From contig NZ_JAHCLU010000009.1 of the NCBI RefSeq assembly GCF_018448785.1, positions 124,001 through 188,000 of the forward strand: 64,000 nt of DNA, given 5' to 3'. A program made the translations under genes and the position numbers. How positions within the stretch are numbered: the stretch's first letter is position 1; every line of letters begins with the position of its first letter. Source of the DNA: Halomonas jincaotanensis (GTDB taxonomy: Bacteria; Pseudomonadota; Gammaproteobacteria; Pseudomonadales; Halomonadaceae). Under the pieces are notes generated by a model, which saw only the letters and a program-made list of their open reading frames with translations, was not told the origin of the DNA and did not search any database. Positions 44,780 to 53,941 of this stretch are shown here, one piece after another.

Positions 44780-47005
44780 ATGACCGAGAATACCTCCCAC
44801 ACCACGCCCGCCGACGAGATCGATCTCGGGCGGCTGTTCGGGCTGCTGCTCGATCACAAGTGGATGATCCTGTTCATCACTCTGTTGTTCACCGCCATCG
44901 GCGTGGTCTATGCGCTGCTCGCGACTCCCATCTACCAGAGCGATGCCCTGGTGCAGGTGGAGCAGCGCTCCTCGCTGAGCCCGCTGGGGGATCTCGCCAA
45001 CGTCATGGGGGATGCGGTGGGCCCCACCCCCGAGAGCAACACCGCCGCCGAGGTGCAGATCCTGCAGTCGCGCATGGTGCTCGGCCAGGTAGTCGAACGC
45101 ACCGGCCTGGACACCGTGGTGGCGCCGCGCAGCGTGCCCGTGGTCGGTGGCTTCATCCGCCGTCAGGGCATCCCGCGCCCCGCCTTGCTGAAAGGCGGGG
45201 CGTACGTCTGGGGCAACGAGACGCTCAAGCTCGGCCGCCTCGACGTCGCCGACCCGCTGCTGGGCATCCCGCTTACCGTCACCGCGCTCGAGGACGAACG
45301 CTACCGGGTGACCCTCGAGGACGAGGAGGCCCCCCGCGAGCTGGGCGAGGCCCGGGTCGGCGAGCTGGCCAGCTTCGAGGGCGGCGACATCCAGCTGCGC
45401 CTCGCCGAGCTGCAGGCCGCGCCGGGTGCGGAATTCACCCTGGTCAAGCGCTCGCGCAGCGCCGCCATCCGCGACCTGTCGCAGCGCCTCAACGTCAGTG
45501 AGGTAGGCGGCGGGCGCAACACCAGCACCGGCATGCTGCGCCTGACCCTGACCGGCACCGACCACCAGGAGATCAGCGAGCGCCTCGACAGCGTCGCCGA
45601 GACCTTCCTGCAGCAGAACGTCCGGCGCCAGTCGGCCGAGGCCGAGCGCAGCCTGGAGTTCCTCGAGCAGCAGGCCCCTGAGATACGCGATGAGCTGGAC
45701 GCCGCCGAGGAGCGCCTCAGCGAGTATCGAGTGGAGCAGGACAGCGTCGATCTGACCTCCGAGGCCCAGGCCGCCATTCAGCAGTTCGTCGAACTCGACA
45801 GCCGCCTCAGCGAACTGGAGTTCCAGGAAGCCGAGATGGCCCAGCGCTACACCACCACGCACCCCAACTACCAGGCATTGCTGCGTCAGAAGAACCAGCT
45901 CGAGGAACGTCGCGCCGAACTTAACCAGCGCGTCGACCAGCTGCCCGCCTCGCAGCAGGAAGTGGTGCGGCGTACCCGCGACGTGGAAGTCACCCAGGCC
46001 ATCTACGTCAACATGCTCAACAAGATGCAGGAGCTGCAGATCGCACGTGCCGGCACCGTGGGCAACGTGCGCATCATCGACAGCGCCCACGCCAGCACGA
46101 TCCCCATCGAGCCAAAGCGGCCGCTGATCGTGGTGCTGGCCACTCTGCTGGGCGGCATGCTCGCGGTGGGCATCGTGCTGGTGCGCGGCCTGCTCAACCG
46201 CGGCGTGGAAGCCCCCGAGCAGCTCGAGGACGCCGGGCTGCCGGTCTACGCCACGGTGCCGCTGTCCGACGAGCAGCGCAAGCTGGTGCGGCGCATCAAG
46301 GGGCGCAACCAGAGTAACTCGCGCGAGGTGGTCAGCGGCGTACTGGCCGAGCGCGCCCCGGCGGATACCTCCACCGAGGCCCTGCGCGGCCTGCGCACCA
46401 GCCTGCACTTCGCCATGCTCGAGGCCTCCGACAACCGCCTGATGATCACCGGGCCCAGCCCCGGCATCGGCAAGAGCTTCGTCACCATCAACCTCGGCGC
46501 CATCTGCGCCCAGGCCGGCCAGCGCGTGCTGGTGGTCGACGCCGACATGCGCAAGGGCCACGTGCATCATGCCTTCAATGACAAGAGCGAAGGCGGGCTC
46601 TCGGAGCTGCTCAGCGGGCGCCTGGATATCGATGGCGCGATCCGCACAACCGACATCGCCGGGTTGGACTACGTGTCGCGGGGTACCGCACCGCCCAACC
46701 CCTCGGAGCTACTGATGACCGGCGGTTTCACCCGCTTCCTCGAGGAAGCCAGCCGCCGCTACGACCTGGTGGTGGTCGACACCCCGCCGGTGCTGGCGGT
46801 GACCGACGCGGTGCTGGTCGGCGCCCAGTGCAGCACCACGCTGATGGTGGCGCGCTTCCAGACCAACCCGGTCCGCGAGCTGCAGATCGCGCGCAAGCGC
46901 CTGGAAGCCGGCGGCGTGACGGTCAAGGGCGCCATCCTCAACGCCATGGAGCGTAAGGCGGCCACCAGTTACGGCTACGGGTACTACCAGTACTCTTACA
47001 AGTAA
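44780..47005 (+). CDS. wzc: Tyrosine autokinase Wzc/Etk (copy 2)
   Basis: 741 residues. Same layout as copy 1: Wzz domain, coiled coil, second membrane helix (LIVVLATLLGGMLAVGIVLV), BY-kinase with TGPSPGIGKSF, VLVVDADMRKG and LVVVDTPP, and a tyrosine tail (YGYGYYQYSYK). It lacks the ~50-residue insert of copy 1. The ATG at 44780 follows wzb by 55 bases. A 16-bp tandem repeat begins inside its last codons, so the stop codon is part of the first unit. Confidence 0.95.
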   Translation: MTENTSHTTPADEIDLGRLFGLLLDHKWMILFITLLFTAIGVVYALLATPIYQSDALVQVEQRSSLSPLGDLANVMGDAVGPTPESNTAAEVQILQSRMVLGQVVERTGLDTVVAPRSVPVVGGFIRRQGIPRPALLKGGAYVWGNETLKLGRLDVADPLLGIPLTVTALEDERYRVTLEDEEAPRELGEARVGELASFEGGDIQLRLAELQAAPGAEFTLVKRSRSAAIRDLSQRLNVSEVGGGRNTSTGMLRLTLTGTDHQEISERLDSVAETFLQQNVRRQSAEAERSLEFLEQQAPEIRDELDAAEERLSEYRVEQDSVDLTSEAQAAIQQFVELDSRLSELEFQEAEMAQRYTTTHPNYQALLRQKNQLEERRAELNQRVDQLPASQQEVVRRTRDVEVTQAIYVNMLNKMQELQIARAGTVGNVRIIDSAHASTIPIEPKRPLIVVLATLLGGMLAVGIVLVRGLLNRGVEAPEQLEDAGLPVYATVPLSDEQRKLVRRIKGRNQSNSREVVSGVLAERAPADTSTEALRGLRTSLHFAMLEASDNRLMITGPSPGIGKSFVTINLGAICAQAGQRVLVVDADMRKGHVHHAFNDKSEGGLSELLSGRLDIDGAIRTTDIAGLDYVSRGTAPPNPSELLMTGGFTRFLEEASRRYDLVVVDTPPVLAVTDAVLVGAQCSTTLMVARFQTNPVRELQIARKRLEAGGVTVKGAILNAMERKAATSYGYGYYQYSYK

Positions 47006-47137
47006 GTGACTCTACAAGTAAGCAGTTCTACGAGTCAGTGGTTATGCAAGTAGCTAGTTCTGCAAGATAAGCAGTTCTACAAATAAGCAGCTCTAAAAGT
47101 AGACATTTATAAAAGTAAGTTGTTCTAAAATAAGTAG
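46994..47137 (+). repeat. Nine tandem ~16-bp repeats starting at the wzc stop codon
   Basis: Consensus TTCTACAAGTAAGCAG. The first unit covers the final Ser-Tyr-Lys-stop of wzc; later units are 47010, 47026, 47042, 47058 (17 bp), 47075, 47091, 47107 and 47123 (15 bp). They diverge and become AT-richer with distance. They look like expansion of the gene's 3' end into non-coding DNA. Confidence 0.88.
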
Positions 47138-47326
47138 TTTTCTGCTACTCGCACGGGCCGGATCTCAGACATTATGAGTGCCGGAGTGATGGCCCGATTA
47201 GCAGTGGAAAATGGGTAAAAATCAGCATAACAAAACGTTACAAAATGTCAGGATAGGAGGTGACGAAACAAAACACTCAGTGACATAACGTCACATGTAG
47301 GCGCCGCGAGGCGCGGGGGTCCGACC
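47006..47326 (+). promoter_or_regulatory. 320-base spacer before the initiating transferase
   Basis: The first 130 bases are the 16-bp repeats. The rest is AT-rich near 47205-47280, with GTTACA at 47237, a perfect AGGAGGTGA at 47255 that has no usable start codon after it, and an inverted repeat GTGAC-ATAAC-GTCAC at 47280-47294. A promoter for the next gene is likely here, but no clear hexamer pair was found. Confidence 0.4.
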
Positions 47327-48844
47327 ATGACAAAAGTCCTCGTGGATGGTGAGCTCGAGTGGCACAAGCCTTCCAGGCGGGTGAAGCGCAACGCCGAGAC
47401 CATGTCGCGCAAGGAAAGCGAAGGTGGCCAGGCCGTCTCCAACCGCCGCAACGAGACTCTGTCAACCAAGACTCCGGCGAACGAGACCCAGGCGAACGAA
47501 ACCAGGGTCCGCAACAGCGGTCCGGCTCCCGGCGACCCGCCTGGCCGGCACTTCCGCCAGGTCAAGCCTAGCGAAGACGACACCAAGCTGGAGCTGCGTC
47601 GCCGCCACACCGCCCTCCATCAGCGACTCCTGCACAGCAGGCGCGCCCAACTCCTGGCCGGACTGGTCGTGGCCATCGTGCTGCCGGCCGGCGTCAACTG
47701 GGGCTGGGCCTTCTGGCAGCAGGCCAGTGCGGCGCAATGGATCGCGCTGGGCGGCTCCATCGCCGCCTACCTGGCAGCGATCGTCGCCGTGCAGCGCCTC
47801 TCGCGCCTGCCGGGCACCCGCGCCGACCACCTGGTGGTGCCAGCGCTGACCACCTGTTACGGCCTGCTGTGGGGCGCGCTGGAACTGCTCAGCCTACCCT
47901 ACGCCGGCGCGCACCTTTTGTTCAGCTACGCGGTGGCGGCGGCCGTCTTCACCGCCGGCTACCGGCTCTCGGTAGCGCATCGGCGGCTGCGCCTCGCGGT
48001 GGTGCCCTACGGCAAGACCTGGGAACTGTGTCAGGACCCGGCGGTGGACTGGCGCTTCCTCGAGGAGCCGAGCCTTGACGGCACCCGCGTCGACGGGGTG
48101 GTGGCCGACCTGCGCTCCGGCCTCTCGTTCACCTGGCAGCGCTTCCTGTCCGACTGCACGCTACACCGCATCCCGGTCTACCACGCCACCAACACCTTCG
48201 AAATGCTCACCGGGCGGGTCTATCTACACGACAACCGCCTGGGCAACATGCAGCCCGACGAGGGCTACGAGTTGCTCAAGCGCTTGCTCGACGTCGTGGG
48301 CGTGGTGCTGTTGATGCCGTTGCTGCTGCCGATCATGGGCGTCACCGCCCTCGCCATCCGCCTGGAGAGCCCAGGGCCAGCGGTGTTCACGCAGGAGCGC
48401 ATGGGCCTGCACTGCCGGCCGTTCACGGTCTACAAGTTCCGCAGCATGTACACCGACCATCAAGGCACCGGCTTCACCCAGGAAGGCCATGATCCGCGCA
48501 TCACCCGCGTCGGCCGCGTGATCCGCAAGTACCGCATCGACGAGCTGCCCCAGGTGTTCAACGTGCTCAAGGGCGACATGAGCCTGATCGGCCCGCGCCC
48601 TGAATCCATGGACCTATCGCAGTGGTACCGCAACGACGTGCCCTATTTTCATTACCGTCACGTGGTGCGCCCCGGCATCTCCGGCTGGGCCCAGGTCGAA
48701 CAAGGCTACGCCGCCGAGGTCGATGGCATGACCCGCAAGCTCGAGTACGACTATTACTACATCAAGCACTTCTCGTTTTGGCTCGACGTGCTGATCACCA
48801 TCCGCACCCTTCGCACCATCTTCACCGGGTTCGGATCGCGTTGA
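47327..48844 (+). CDS. Polyprenyl-phosphate sugar-1-phosphate transferase (WbaP/WcaJ type)
   Basis: 505 residues. About 100 N-terminal residues are polar and probably disordered (repeated ANET/NETRV). Four membrane helices follow, then the catalytic bacterial sugar-transferase domain ([57 protein letters not shown]). It starts repeat-unit synthesis by transferring a hexose-1-phosphate, often glucose or galactose, to undecaprenyl phosphate. The long polar N-terminus is unusual; a later start is possible, but the ATG at 47327 has a G-rich site upstream. Confidence 0.91.
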   Translation: MTKVLVDGELEWHKPSRRVKRNAETMSRKESEGGQAVSNRRNETLSTKTPANETQANETRVRNSGPAPGDPPGRHFRQVKPSEDDTKLELRRRHTALHQRLLHSRRAQLLAGLVVAIVLPAGVNWGWAFWQQASAAQWIALGGSIAAYLAAIVAVQRLSRLPGTRADHLVVPALTTCYGLLWGALELLSLPYAGAHLLFSYAVAAAVFTAGYRLSVAHRRLRLAVVPYGKTWELCQDPAVDWRFLEEPSLDGTRVDGVVADLRSGLSFTWQRFLSDCTLHRIPVYHATNTFEMLTGRVYLHDNRLGNMQPDEGYELLKRLLDVVGVVLLMPLLLPIMGVTALAIRLESPGPAVFTQERMGLHCRPFTVYKFRSMYTDHQGTGFTQEGHDPRITRVGRVIRKYRIDELPQVFNVLKGDMSLIGPRPESMDLSQWYRNDVPYFHYRHVVRPGISGWAQVEQGYAAEVDGMTRKLEYDYYYIKHFSFWLDVLITIRTLRTIFTGFGSR

Positions 48845-48923
48845 CCCCCGGCGCTTGTCGGAGCGCTGCCTGCAGCGCAACAGCGCAAAAAGAACGTATG
48901 CACACAACCAGCAGAAGGCACCC

Positions 48924-49946
48924 ATGAAGATTCTCGTCACAGGCAACGCCGGCTTCATCGGCTTCCACACCGCCAAGCGCCTCCTCGAACGCGGCGACAG
49001 CGTGATCGGCTTCGACGTGGTCAACGATTACTACGACCCCGCCATCAAGGAAGCCCGCCTGCGCGTGCTCGACGAGACCGCCGCAAGCACCGGTGCCGAC
49101 TACACCTTCATCCGCGCCGACCTGGCCGACCTGCAAGCCGTCAACGACGCCTTCCAGGCGCACCGCCCCGAGCGCGTGATCCACCTGGCCGCCCAGGCCG
49201 GCGTGCGCTACTCGCTGGAGAACCCCCACGCCTACGTGCAGAGCAACCTGGTGGCCTTCACCAACCTCCTCGAGGCGTGCCGCCATCACCGGGTCGAGCA
49301 CCTGACCTACGCCAGCACCAGCAGCGTTTACGGCGCCAACACCAAGATGCCGTTCTCCGAGCACGAAGGCGTCAACCACCCGCTGCAGTTCTACGCCGCC
49401 ACCAAGAAGGCCAACGAACTGATGGCGCACAGCTACAGCCACCTGTTCAAGCTGCCCACCACCGGGCTGCGCTTCTTCACCGTCTACGGCCCCTGGGGCC
49501 GGCCCGACATGGCACTGTTCTTGTTTACCCGCAAGACGCTGGCCGGCGAGCCGATACCCGTGTTCAACCACGGACACCACACCCGCGACTTCACCTACGT
49601 CGACGACATCGTCGAAGGGGTGATCCGCGCCAGCGACGACATCGCTGCCCCCGACCCCGAATGGAACAGCGACAGCCCCGACCCGGCCACCAGCAACGCC
49701 CCGTACCGAATCTTCAACATCGGCAATAACGACCCCGTGAAGCTCTCCGCCTATATCGAGGCCATCGAGGACGCGCTGGGCAAGCCGGCCATCAAAGAGC
49801 TGCTGCCGCTGCAGCCCGGTGATGTGCCCGACACCTACGCCGACTCCAGCGAGCTCGAACGCGCCGTGGGCTACAAGCCCGCCACGCCGGTGAAGGAGGG
49901 CGTGGCCAACTTCGTCGCCTGGTACCGCGACTACTACCAGGCTTGA
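48924..49946 (+). CDS. UDP-glucuronate 4-epimerase family protein
   Basis: 340 residues, extended [20 protein letters not shown] binds [12 protein letters not shown] is the YxxxK site; [17 protein letters not shown] is typical of UDP-GlcA 4-epimerases, which convert UDP-GlcA to UDP-GalA. Downstream [15 protein letters not shown] also fits. The product would give an acidic polymer. The ATG at 48924 is preferred to an upstream opening at 48855. Confidence 0.92.
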   Translation: MKILVTGNAGFIGFHTAKRLLERGDSVIGFDVVNDYYDPAIKEARLRVLDETAASTGADYTFIRADLADLQAVNDAFQAHRPERVIHLAAQAGVRYSLENPHAYVQSNLVAFTNLLEACRHHRVEHLTYASTSSVYGANTKMPFSEHEGVNHPLQFYAATKKANELMAHSYSHLFKLPTTGLRFFTVYGPWGRPDMALFLFTRKTLAGEPIPVFNHGHHTRDFTYVDDIVEGVIRASDDIAAPDPEWNSDSPDPATSNAPYRIFNIGNNDPVKLSAYIEAIEDALGKPAIKELLPLQPGDVPDTYADSSELERAVGYKPATPVKEGVANFVAWYRDYYQA

Positions 49947-49960
49947 GCGAAGGGGCACGG

Positions 49961-51262
49961 ATGATGGGATTGATCCAACGGGTGCGGGTGCCCGCCGCGG
50001 CCAGGAAAGAGGGCTTGTTCTCCGGCGCCTTCATCTACCTGTTCTCCAACATCCTCAACGCGGCGATCCCGTTTCTGATCCTGCCCATCCTGACCCGCAA
50101 CTTGGAACCGTCGGAATACGGGCAGGTGGCGATGTTCCAGACGCTGATCGCCGCGCTGACCGCCTTCGTCGGCCTCAACGCAATGAATGCGGCCACCCGC
50201 AAGTACTACGACGACATCAACCAAGAGGAGCTGGCCAAGTACATCGGCGCCTGCCTGCAGATCCTCGCCGTCAGCGGCCTGCTGGTGCTCGGCTTGCTCT
50301 ACGCGCTGGGTCCGTGGATCGCCCCCAGCCTCGGCATCTCCACCTTCTGGGTGCTGATGGCCGTGCTGGTGGCGGCCGGCAACTTCGTGATGCGGTTGCG
50401 ACTGGGCCAGTGGCAGGTGCGCAAGAAGCCGCTGCACTTCGGCGCCATGCAGATCAGCATGAGCCTGATCAACGCCCTGTTGTCGATCTACCTGGTGGTC
50501 GTCATATCCATGGGCCCCGAAGGGCGCATGACCGGCCAGCTAGTGGCTCCACTGCTGATCGGCCTGCTCGGGCTAGTGCTGCTCTACCGCGACGGCCTGG
50601 TCTCGCTGGGCTGGCACACTCGCTACATCAAGGATGCACTGGCCTTCGGCGTGCCGCTGATCCCCCATGTGGGCGGCATCTTCCTGCTCACCACCGTCGA
50701 TCGATTCTTCGTCAACAAGTACCTGGGCCTGGAGGCGGCGGGCGTGTACATGGTGGCGGTGCAGCTCGCCATGGCCATGGGTATCTGCTTCGACGCCTTC
50801 AACAAGGCCTATGTGCCCTGGCTGTTCGAGCGCCTCAAGCGCGACGACCCGGCGCAGAAGCGGCGCATCGTCAAGGGCACCTACGGCTACTTCGTGCTCG
50901 CCGCGTTCATGGCGCTGCTGGCCTTCCTGCTCGGCCCCTACGTGGTGGTGTGGATGGCCGGCGAACGCTACGCCGAGGCCGGCTCGGTGCTCGGCCTGCT
51001 GGCCATCGGCCAGGCCTTCCAGGGCATGTACCTGATGGTCACCAACTACATCTTCTACGCCAAGCGCACCGGGCGGCTGTCGCTGGCCACCATCGGCTCG
51101 GGGCTGTTCAACATCGCGCTGATGATGCTGCTCACCCCCATCTTCGGCCTGCACGGCGCCGCCGCCGCCTTCGCCATCGCCATGGGCGTACGCTTCCTGG
51201 CCACCTGGTTCGTCTCCCACAAGAGCCACCCCATGCCGTGGTTCACTTTCCACAAACCGTAA
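49961..51262 (+). CDS. wzx: Wzx-type oligosaccharide flippase
   Basis: 433 residues, about twelve membrane segments, MATE/MOP-type polysaccharide transporter. FIYLFSNILNAAIPFLILPILTR-like opening and VDRFFVNKYLGLEAAGVYMVA are typical of Wzx. It would flip lipid-linked repeat units to the periplasm. GAAGGGG stands 5 bases before the ATG at 49961; an earlier TTG at 49943 overlaps the epimerase. A GC-rich shadow frame runs through the whole gene. Confidence 0.9.
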   Translation: MMGLIQRVRVPAAARKEGLFSGAFIYLFSNILNAAIPFLILPILTRNLEPSEYGQVAMFQTLIAALTAFVGLNAMNAATRKYYDDINQEELAKYIGACLQILAVSGLLVLGLLYALGPWIAPSLGISTFWVLMAVLVAAGNFVMRLRLGQWQVRKKPLHFGAMQISMSLINALLSIYLVVVISMGPEGRMTGQLVAPLLIGLLGLVLLYRDGLVSLGWHTRYIKDALAFGVPLIPHVGGIFLLTTVDRFFVNKYLGLEAAGVYMVAVQLAMAMGICFDAFNKAYVPWLFERLKRDDPAQKRRIVKGTYGYFVLAAFMALLAFLLGPYVVVWMAGERYAEAGSVLGLLAIGQAFQGMYLMVTNYIFYAKRTGRLSLATIGSGLFNIALMMLLTPIFGLHGAAAAFAIAMGVRFLATWFVSHKSHPMPWFTFHKP

Positions 51263-51306
51263 ACGCCGCCCCGATCCCGATCCACCCAACGCGATACCGA
51301 TTGCGC

Positions 51307-52753
51307 ATGAACGCTTACCCCACGATCACCCACCACGGTGGCGCCGAGGGCGTCACCGGCAGCTGCCATCGCCTGCAGCTCGCCGCCGACCGCGCCCTGC
51401 TGGTCGACTGCGGCCTGTTCCAGGGCGAGGACGCCCAGGGCGACGACAGCCTCGCCCAGCACCGCGTGACCTTCCCGGTCGACGACGTGCTGGCGCTGCT
51501 CGTCACCCACGTGCACATCGACCACATCGGCCGGCTGCCCTATCTGCTGGCCGCCGGCTATCAGGGGCCGATCCTCTGCTCGGTGCCCTCGGCGCGGCTG
51601 CTGCCGCTGGTCATCGAGGACGCCCTGAAGATCGGCTTCACCGGCGATCGAGCGCTTCCTCGCCGAGGTGGAAGGGCGCCTGGAGCCGCTCGACTACGGC
51701 CAGTGGCACACCCTGGTCGACGACGCCCGCCACCGGGTGCGCGTGCGCCTGCAGCGCGCCGGCCACATCCTCGGCTCGGCCTATGTCGAGGTAGAAAGTG
51801 AGGAAGAAAGTAGCGACATCGACACCCAGGCATTCGCTACCCCGGGGCAAGTCGCCGGCGCACAGCGCACCGTGTTCAGCGGCGACCTGGGCGCCCCCCA
51901 CGCGCCGCTGCTGCCGGCCCCGGCGCCCCCCGAACGCGCCGACGTGCTGGTACTCGAGAGCACCTACGGCGACCGCTGCCACGAAGACCGCACCGCCCGC
52001 CAGGCGCGGCTCAAGGCCGCCATCGACCGCGCGCTGGACAACGGCGGCACGGTAATCGTGCCGGCGTTCAGCATCGGCCGCACCCAGGAGCTGCTCTACG
52101 AGCTCGAGGAACTGATCCACGCCGCCGAGGACGCCCGCTGGCGCGAGCTCGAAATCATCGTCGACTCGCCGCTGGCCGCGCGCTTCACCGCGGTGTATCG
52201 CGAGCTCAAGCCATGGTGGGACGCCGAGGCGCAGGGCAGGGCCGGTGAAGGCCGCCACCCGCTGGCCTTCGACAACCTCTACACCGTGGACAGCCACGCC
52301 GAGCACGAACGCACCGTCGACTACCTGGCGCGCAGCCACCGCCCCGCGGTGGTGATCGCCGCCAGCGGCATGGCCGCCGGCGGGCGGGTGGTCAACTACC
52401 TCAAGCGCATGCTCGGCGACGAGCGCCACGACGTGCTGTTCATCGGCTACCAGGCCGCCGGCACCCCCGGCCGCGACATCCAGCGCTACGGCCCCCGCGG
52501 CGGCGGCTGGGTCACCCTCGACGGCCAGCGCTACGACATCCACGCGCGCATCGACACCATCAGCGGCTACTCGGCCCACGCCGATCAGGCCGACCTGCTG
52601 CGCTTCATCCAGGGCATGGCCACCCCGCCCGGCGAGATCCGCCTGGTGCACGGCGACCGCGACGCCAAGCAAGCGCTCAAGGCCAAGATCGAAGCCTGGG
52701 CGAGCCGGGAAGGGCACGAGATCCGTATCGTGCTGCCCGACCAGGCGCCATAA
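51307..52753 (+). pseudogene. MBL-fold/beta-CASP RNA-processing exonuclease, frameshifted
   Basis: Two pieces in different frames make one family protein. The 5' part (from ATG 51307) has GGAEGVTGSCHRLQ and the metal motif THVHIDHIGRLPYL; it goes off-frame near 51645. The 3' part (about 51650-52753) has HILGSAYVEV, VFSGDLG, ESTYGDR, PAFSIGRTQELLYEL, IAASGMAAGGRV and SGYSAHADQ, all beta-CASP nuclease marks. At the junction GGCGATCGAGCGCTTC a short deletion of about 11 bases would explain the shift. Either a real pseudogene or a sequencing error. Confidence 0.82.
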
Positions 52754-52775
52754 CGTAAGTCCCCGGGAAGCCACC

Positions 52776-53679
52776 GGGGTCAGACCCCAGCGGCGGGCAC
52801 GTTACCGGCAACATGCATTACCATCGGCCAGGCAACTCAGCTGGGTCTGATACAAGAGAGCCCCCAAGCTCTGCCTCGCGGGTCAGACCCCGGCGGCGAG
52901 CACATTGCCGGCAACATGCATCACCATAGCCTTGGCACCCAGCGGGGTCTGACCTAACAGATGCACCCAGCCCAGCGCTGCCTCGCGGGTCAGACCCCAG
53001 CGGCGGGCACGTTACCGGCAACATGCATTACCATCGACCAGGCAACCCAGTTGGGTCTGATACATGAGAGCCCCTAAGCTCTGCCTCGCGGGTCAGACCC
53101 CGGCGGCGAGCACCTTGCCGGCAACATGCATCACCATAGCCTTGGCACCCAGCGGGGTCTGACCTAAGAGATGCACCCAGCCCAGCGCTGCCTCCGGGGT
53201 CAGACCCCGGCGGCGGGCACATCCGCCGGGAAAGCCCACGATCACGGGCCTGTTGATACGGCCGGGGTCTGACCCCAAAAAAGCTGGCCGTAAGTCTCCG
53301 GGGTCAGACCCCAGCGGCGGGCGCACCCGCCGGGAACGCCCACGATCACGGGCCTGTTGGCATGGCCGGGGTCTGACCCCAACGGGGCAGACCACCCAGT
53401 TCAGCATCAAGCCTCCGGGGTCAGACCCCAGCGGCGTACACACCCGCCGAAGAAGCCCACGATCACAGGCCTGTCGAGATGGCCGGGGTCTGACCCCAAC
53501 GGGGCGGGCCACCGGGGTCAGCTACGAAAAAAGCCTCCGGGGTCAGACCCCAGCGGCGGGTGCAATCGCCGAAGAAGCCCACGAAGCCGAAAGTCTCCGG
53601 GGTCTGACCCCAGCGGCGGACACAACCGCCGGAGCAGCCCACGATCACGGGGCTGTTGGCATGGCAGGGGTCTGACCCC
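52776..53679. repeat. REP-like array built on GGGGTCAGACCCC
   Basis: A 904-base non-coding array of nine monomers of about 105 bases, beginning (CAGACCCC or CTGACCCC) at 52781, 52884, 52991, 53094, 53201, 53305, 53422, 53544 and 53604. The first five give an exact 210-base higher-order period (103+107). Ten perfect copies of the 13-base palindrome occur: 52776, 53196, 53264, 53300, 53368, 53417, 53485, 53539, 53599, 53667. Later monomers also share GCCCACGATCAC and CCGCCG hairpin arms. Open frames over it only reflect the repeat. Confidence 0.93.
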
Positions 53680-53941
53680 AAAGGGGCACTTTGGGTGTTG
53701 TTCTTTGGGTGTTGTTGAGCAATGCCGTGGCGACGTTGCGTAAAGAACTCCTGCTGGCCAACTGTGGCAGCGGGCCGACCCGGTAGCATCCCATTATCGT
53801 AAAACCCACATCAAATCTGCAGTATACCTGAAGCAGTTGGCCCCAGTTTGCCAAATGGTGTTCTGTAGGAGCGCTCTTTAGAGCGACATATTTCAAATCT
53901 CGTACAGCTATTTTAATTGAATCCTTCTTTCTGGTAATCAC
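53680..53941 (+). other. Non-coding spacer between REP-like array and second wzx
   Basis: It holds a 14-base tandem duplication CTTTGGGTGTTGTT (53689-53716) and a second kind of REP element (53863-53890). No gene and no clear promoter were seen. Base composition falls toward the wzx start. Confidence 0.5.
53863..53890 (+). repeat. REP element of the GTAGGAGCG-hairpin family
   Basis: CTGTAGGAGCGCTCTTTAGA followed by GCGAC: the GTAGGAGC head and a CGCTCT/AGAGCG stem match the widespread Pseudomonas-type REP layout. It lies 50 bases before the second wzx. Confidence 0.6.

Noticed and set aside
47255..47263. Leader peptide after the perfect AGGAGGTGA
   Set aside because: No start codon lies at proper distance; the first GTG begins a two-codon frame.
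50314..51306. Open frame running through wzx in another frame before the MBL-fold start
   Set aside because: The real nuclease start is the ATG at 51307; upstream codons are a shadow of wzx.
52776..53679. CRISPR array
   Set aside because: The repeated part is about 105 bases with internal palindromes, there are no unique 30-40-base spacers, and no cas gene is nearby.
52818..53789. Several open frames on both strands across the repeat array (repeating GSDPG or RGLTPEA-like peptides)
   Set aside because: They only translate the GGGGTCAGACCCC repeat in different frames, have no ribosome sites and no family resemblance.
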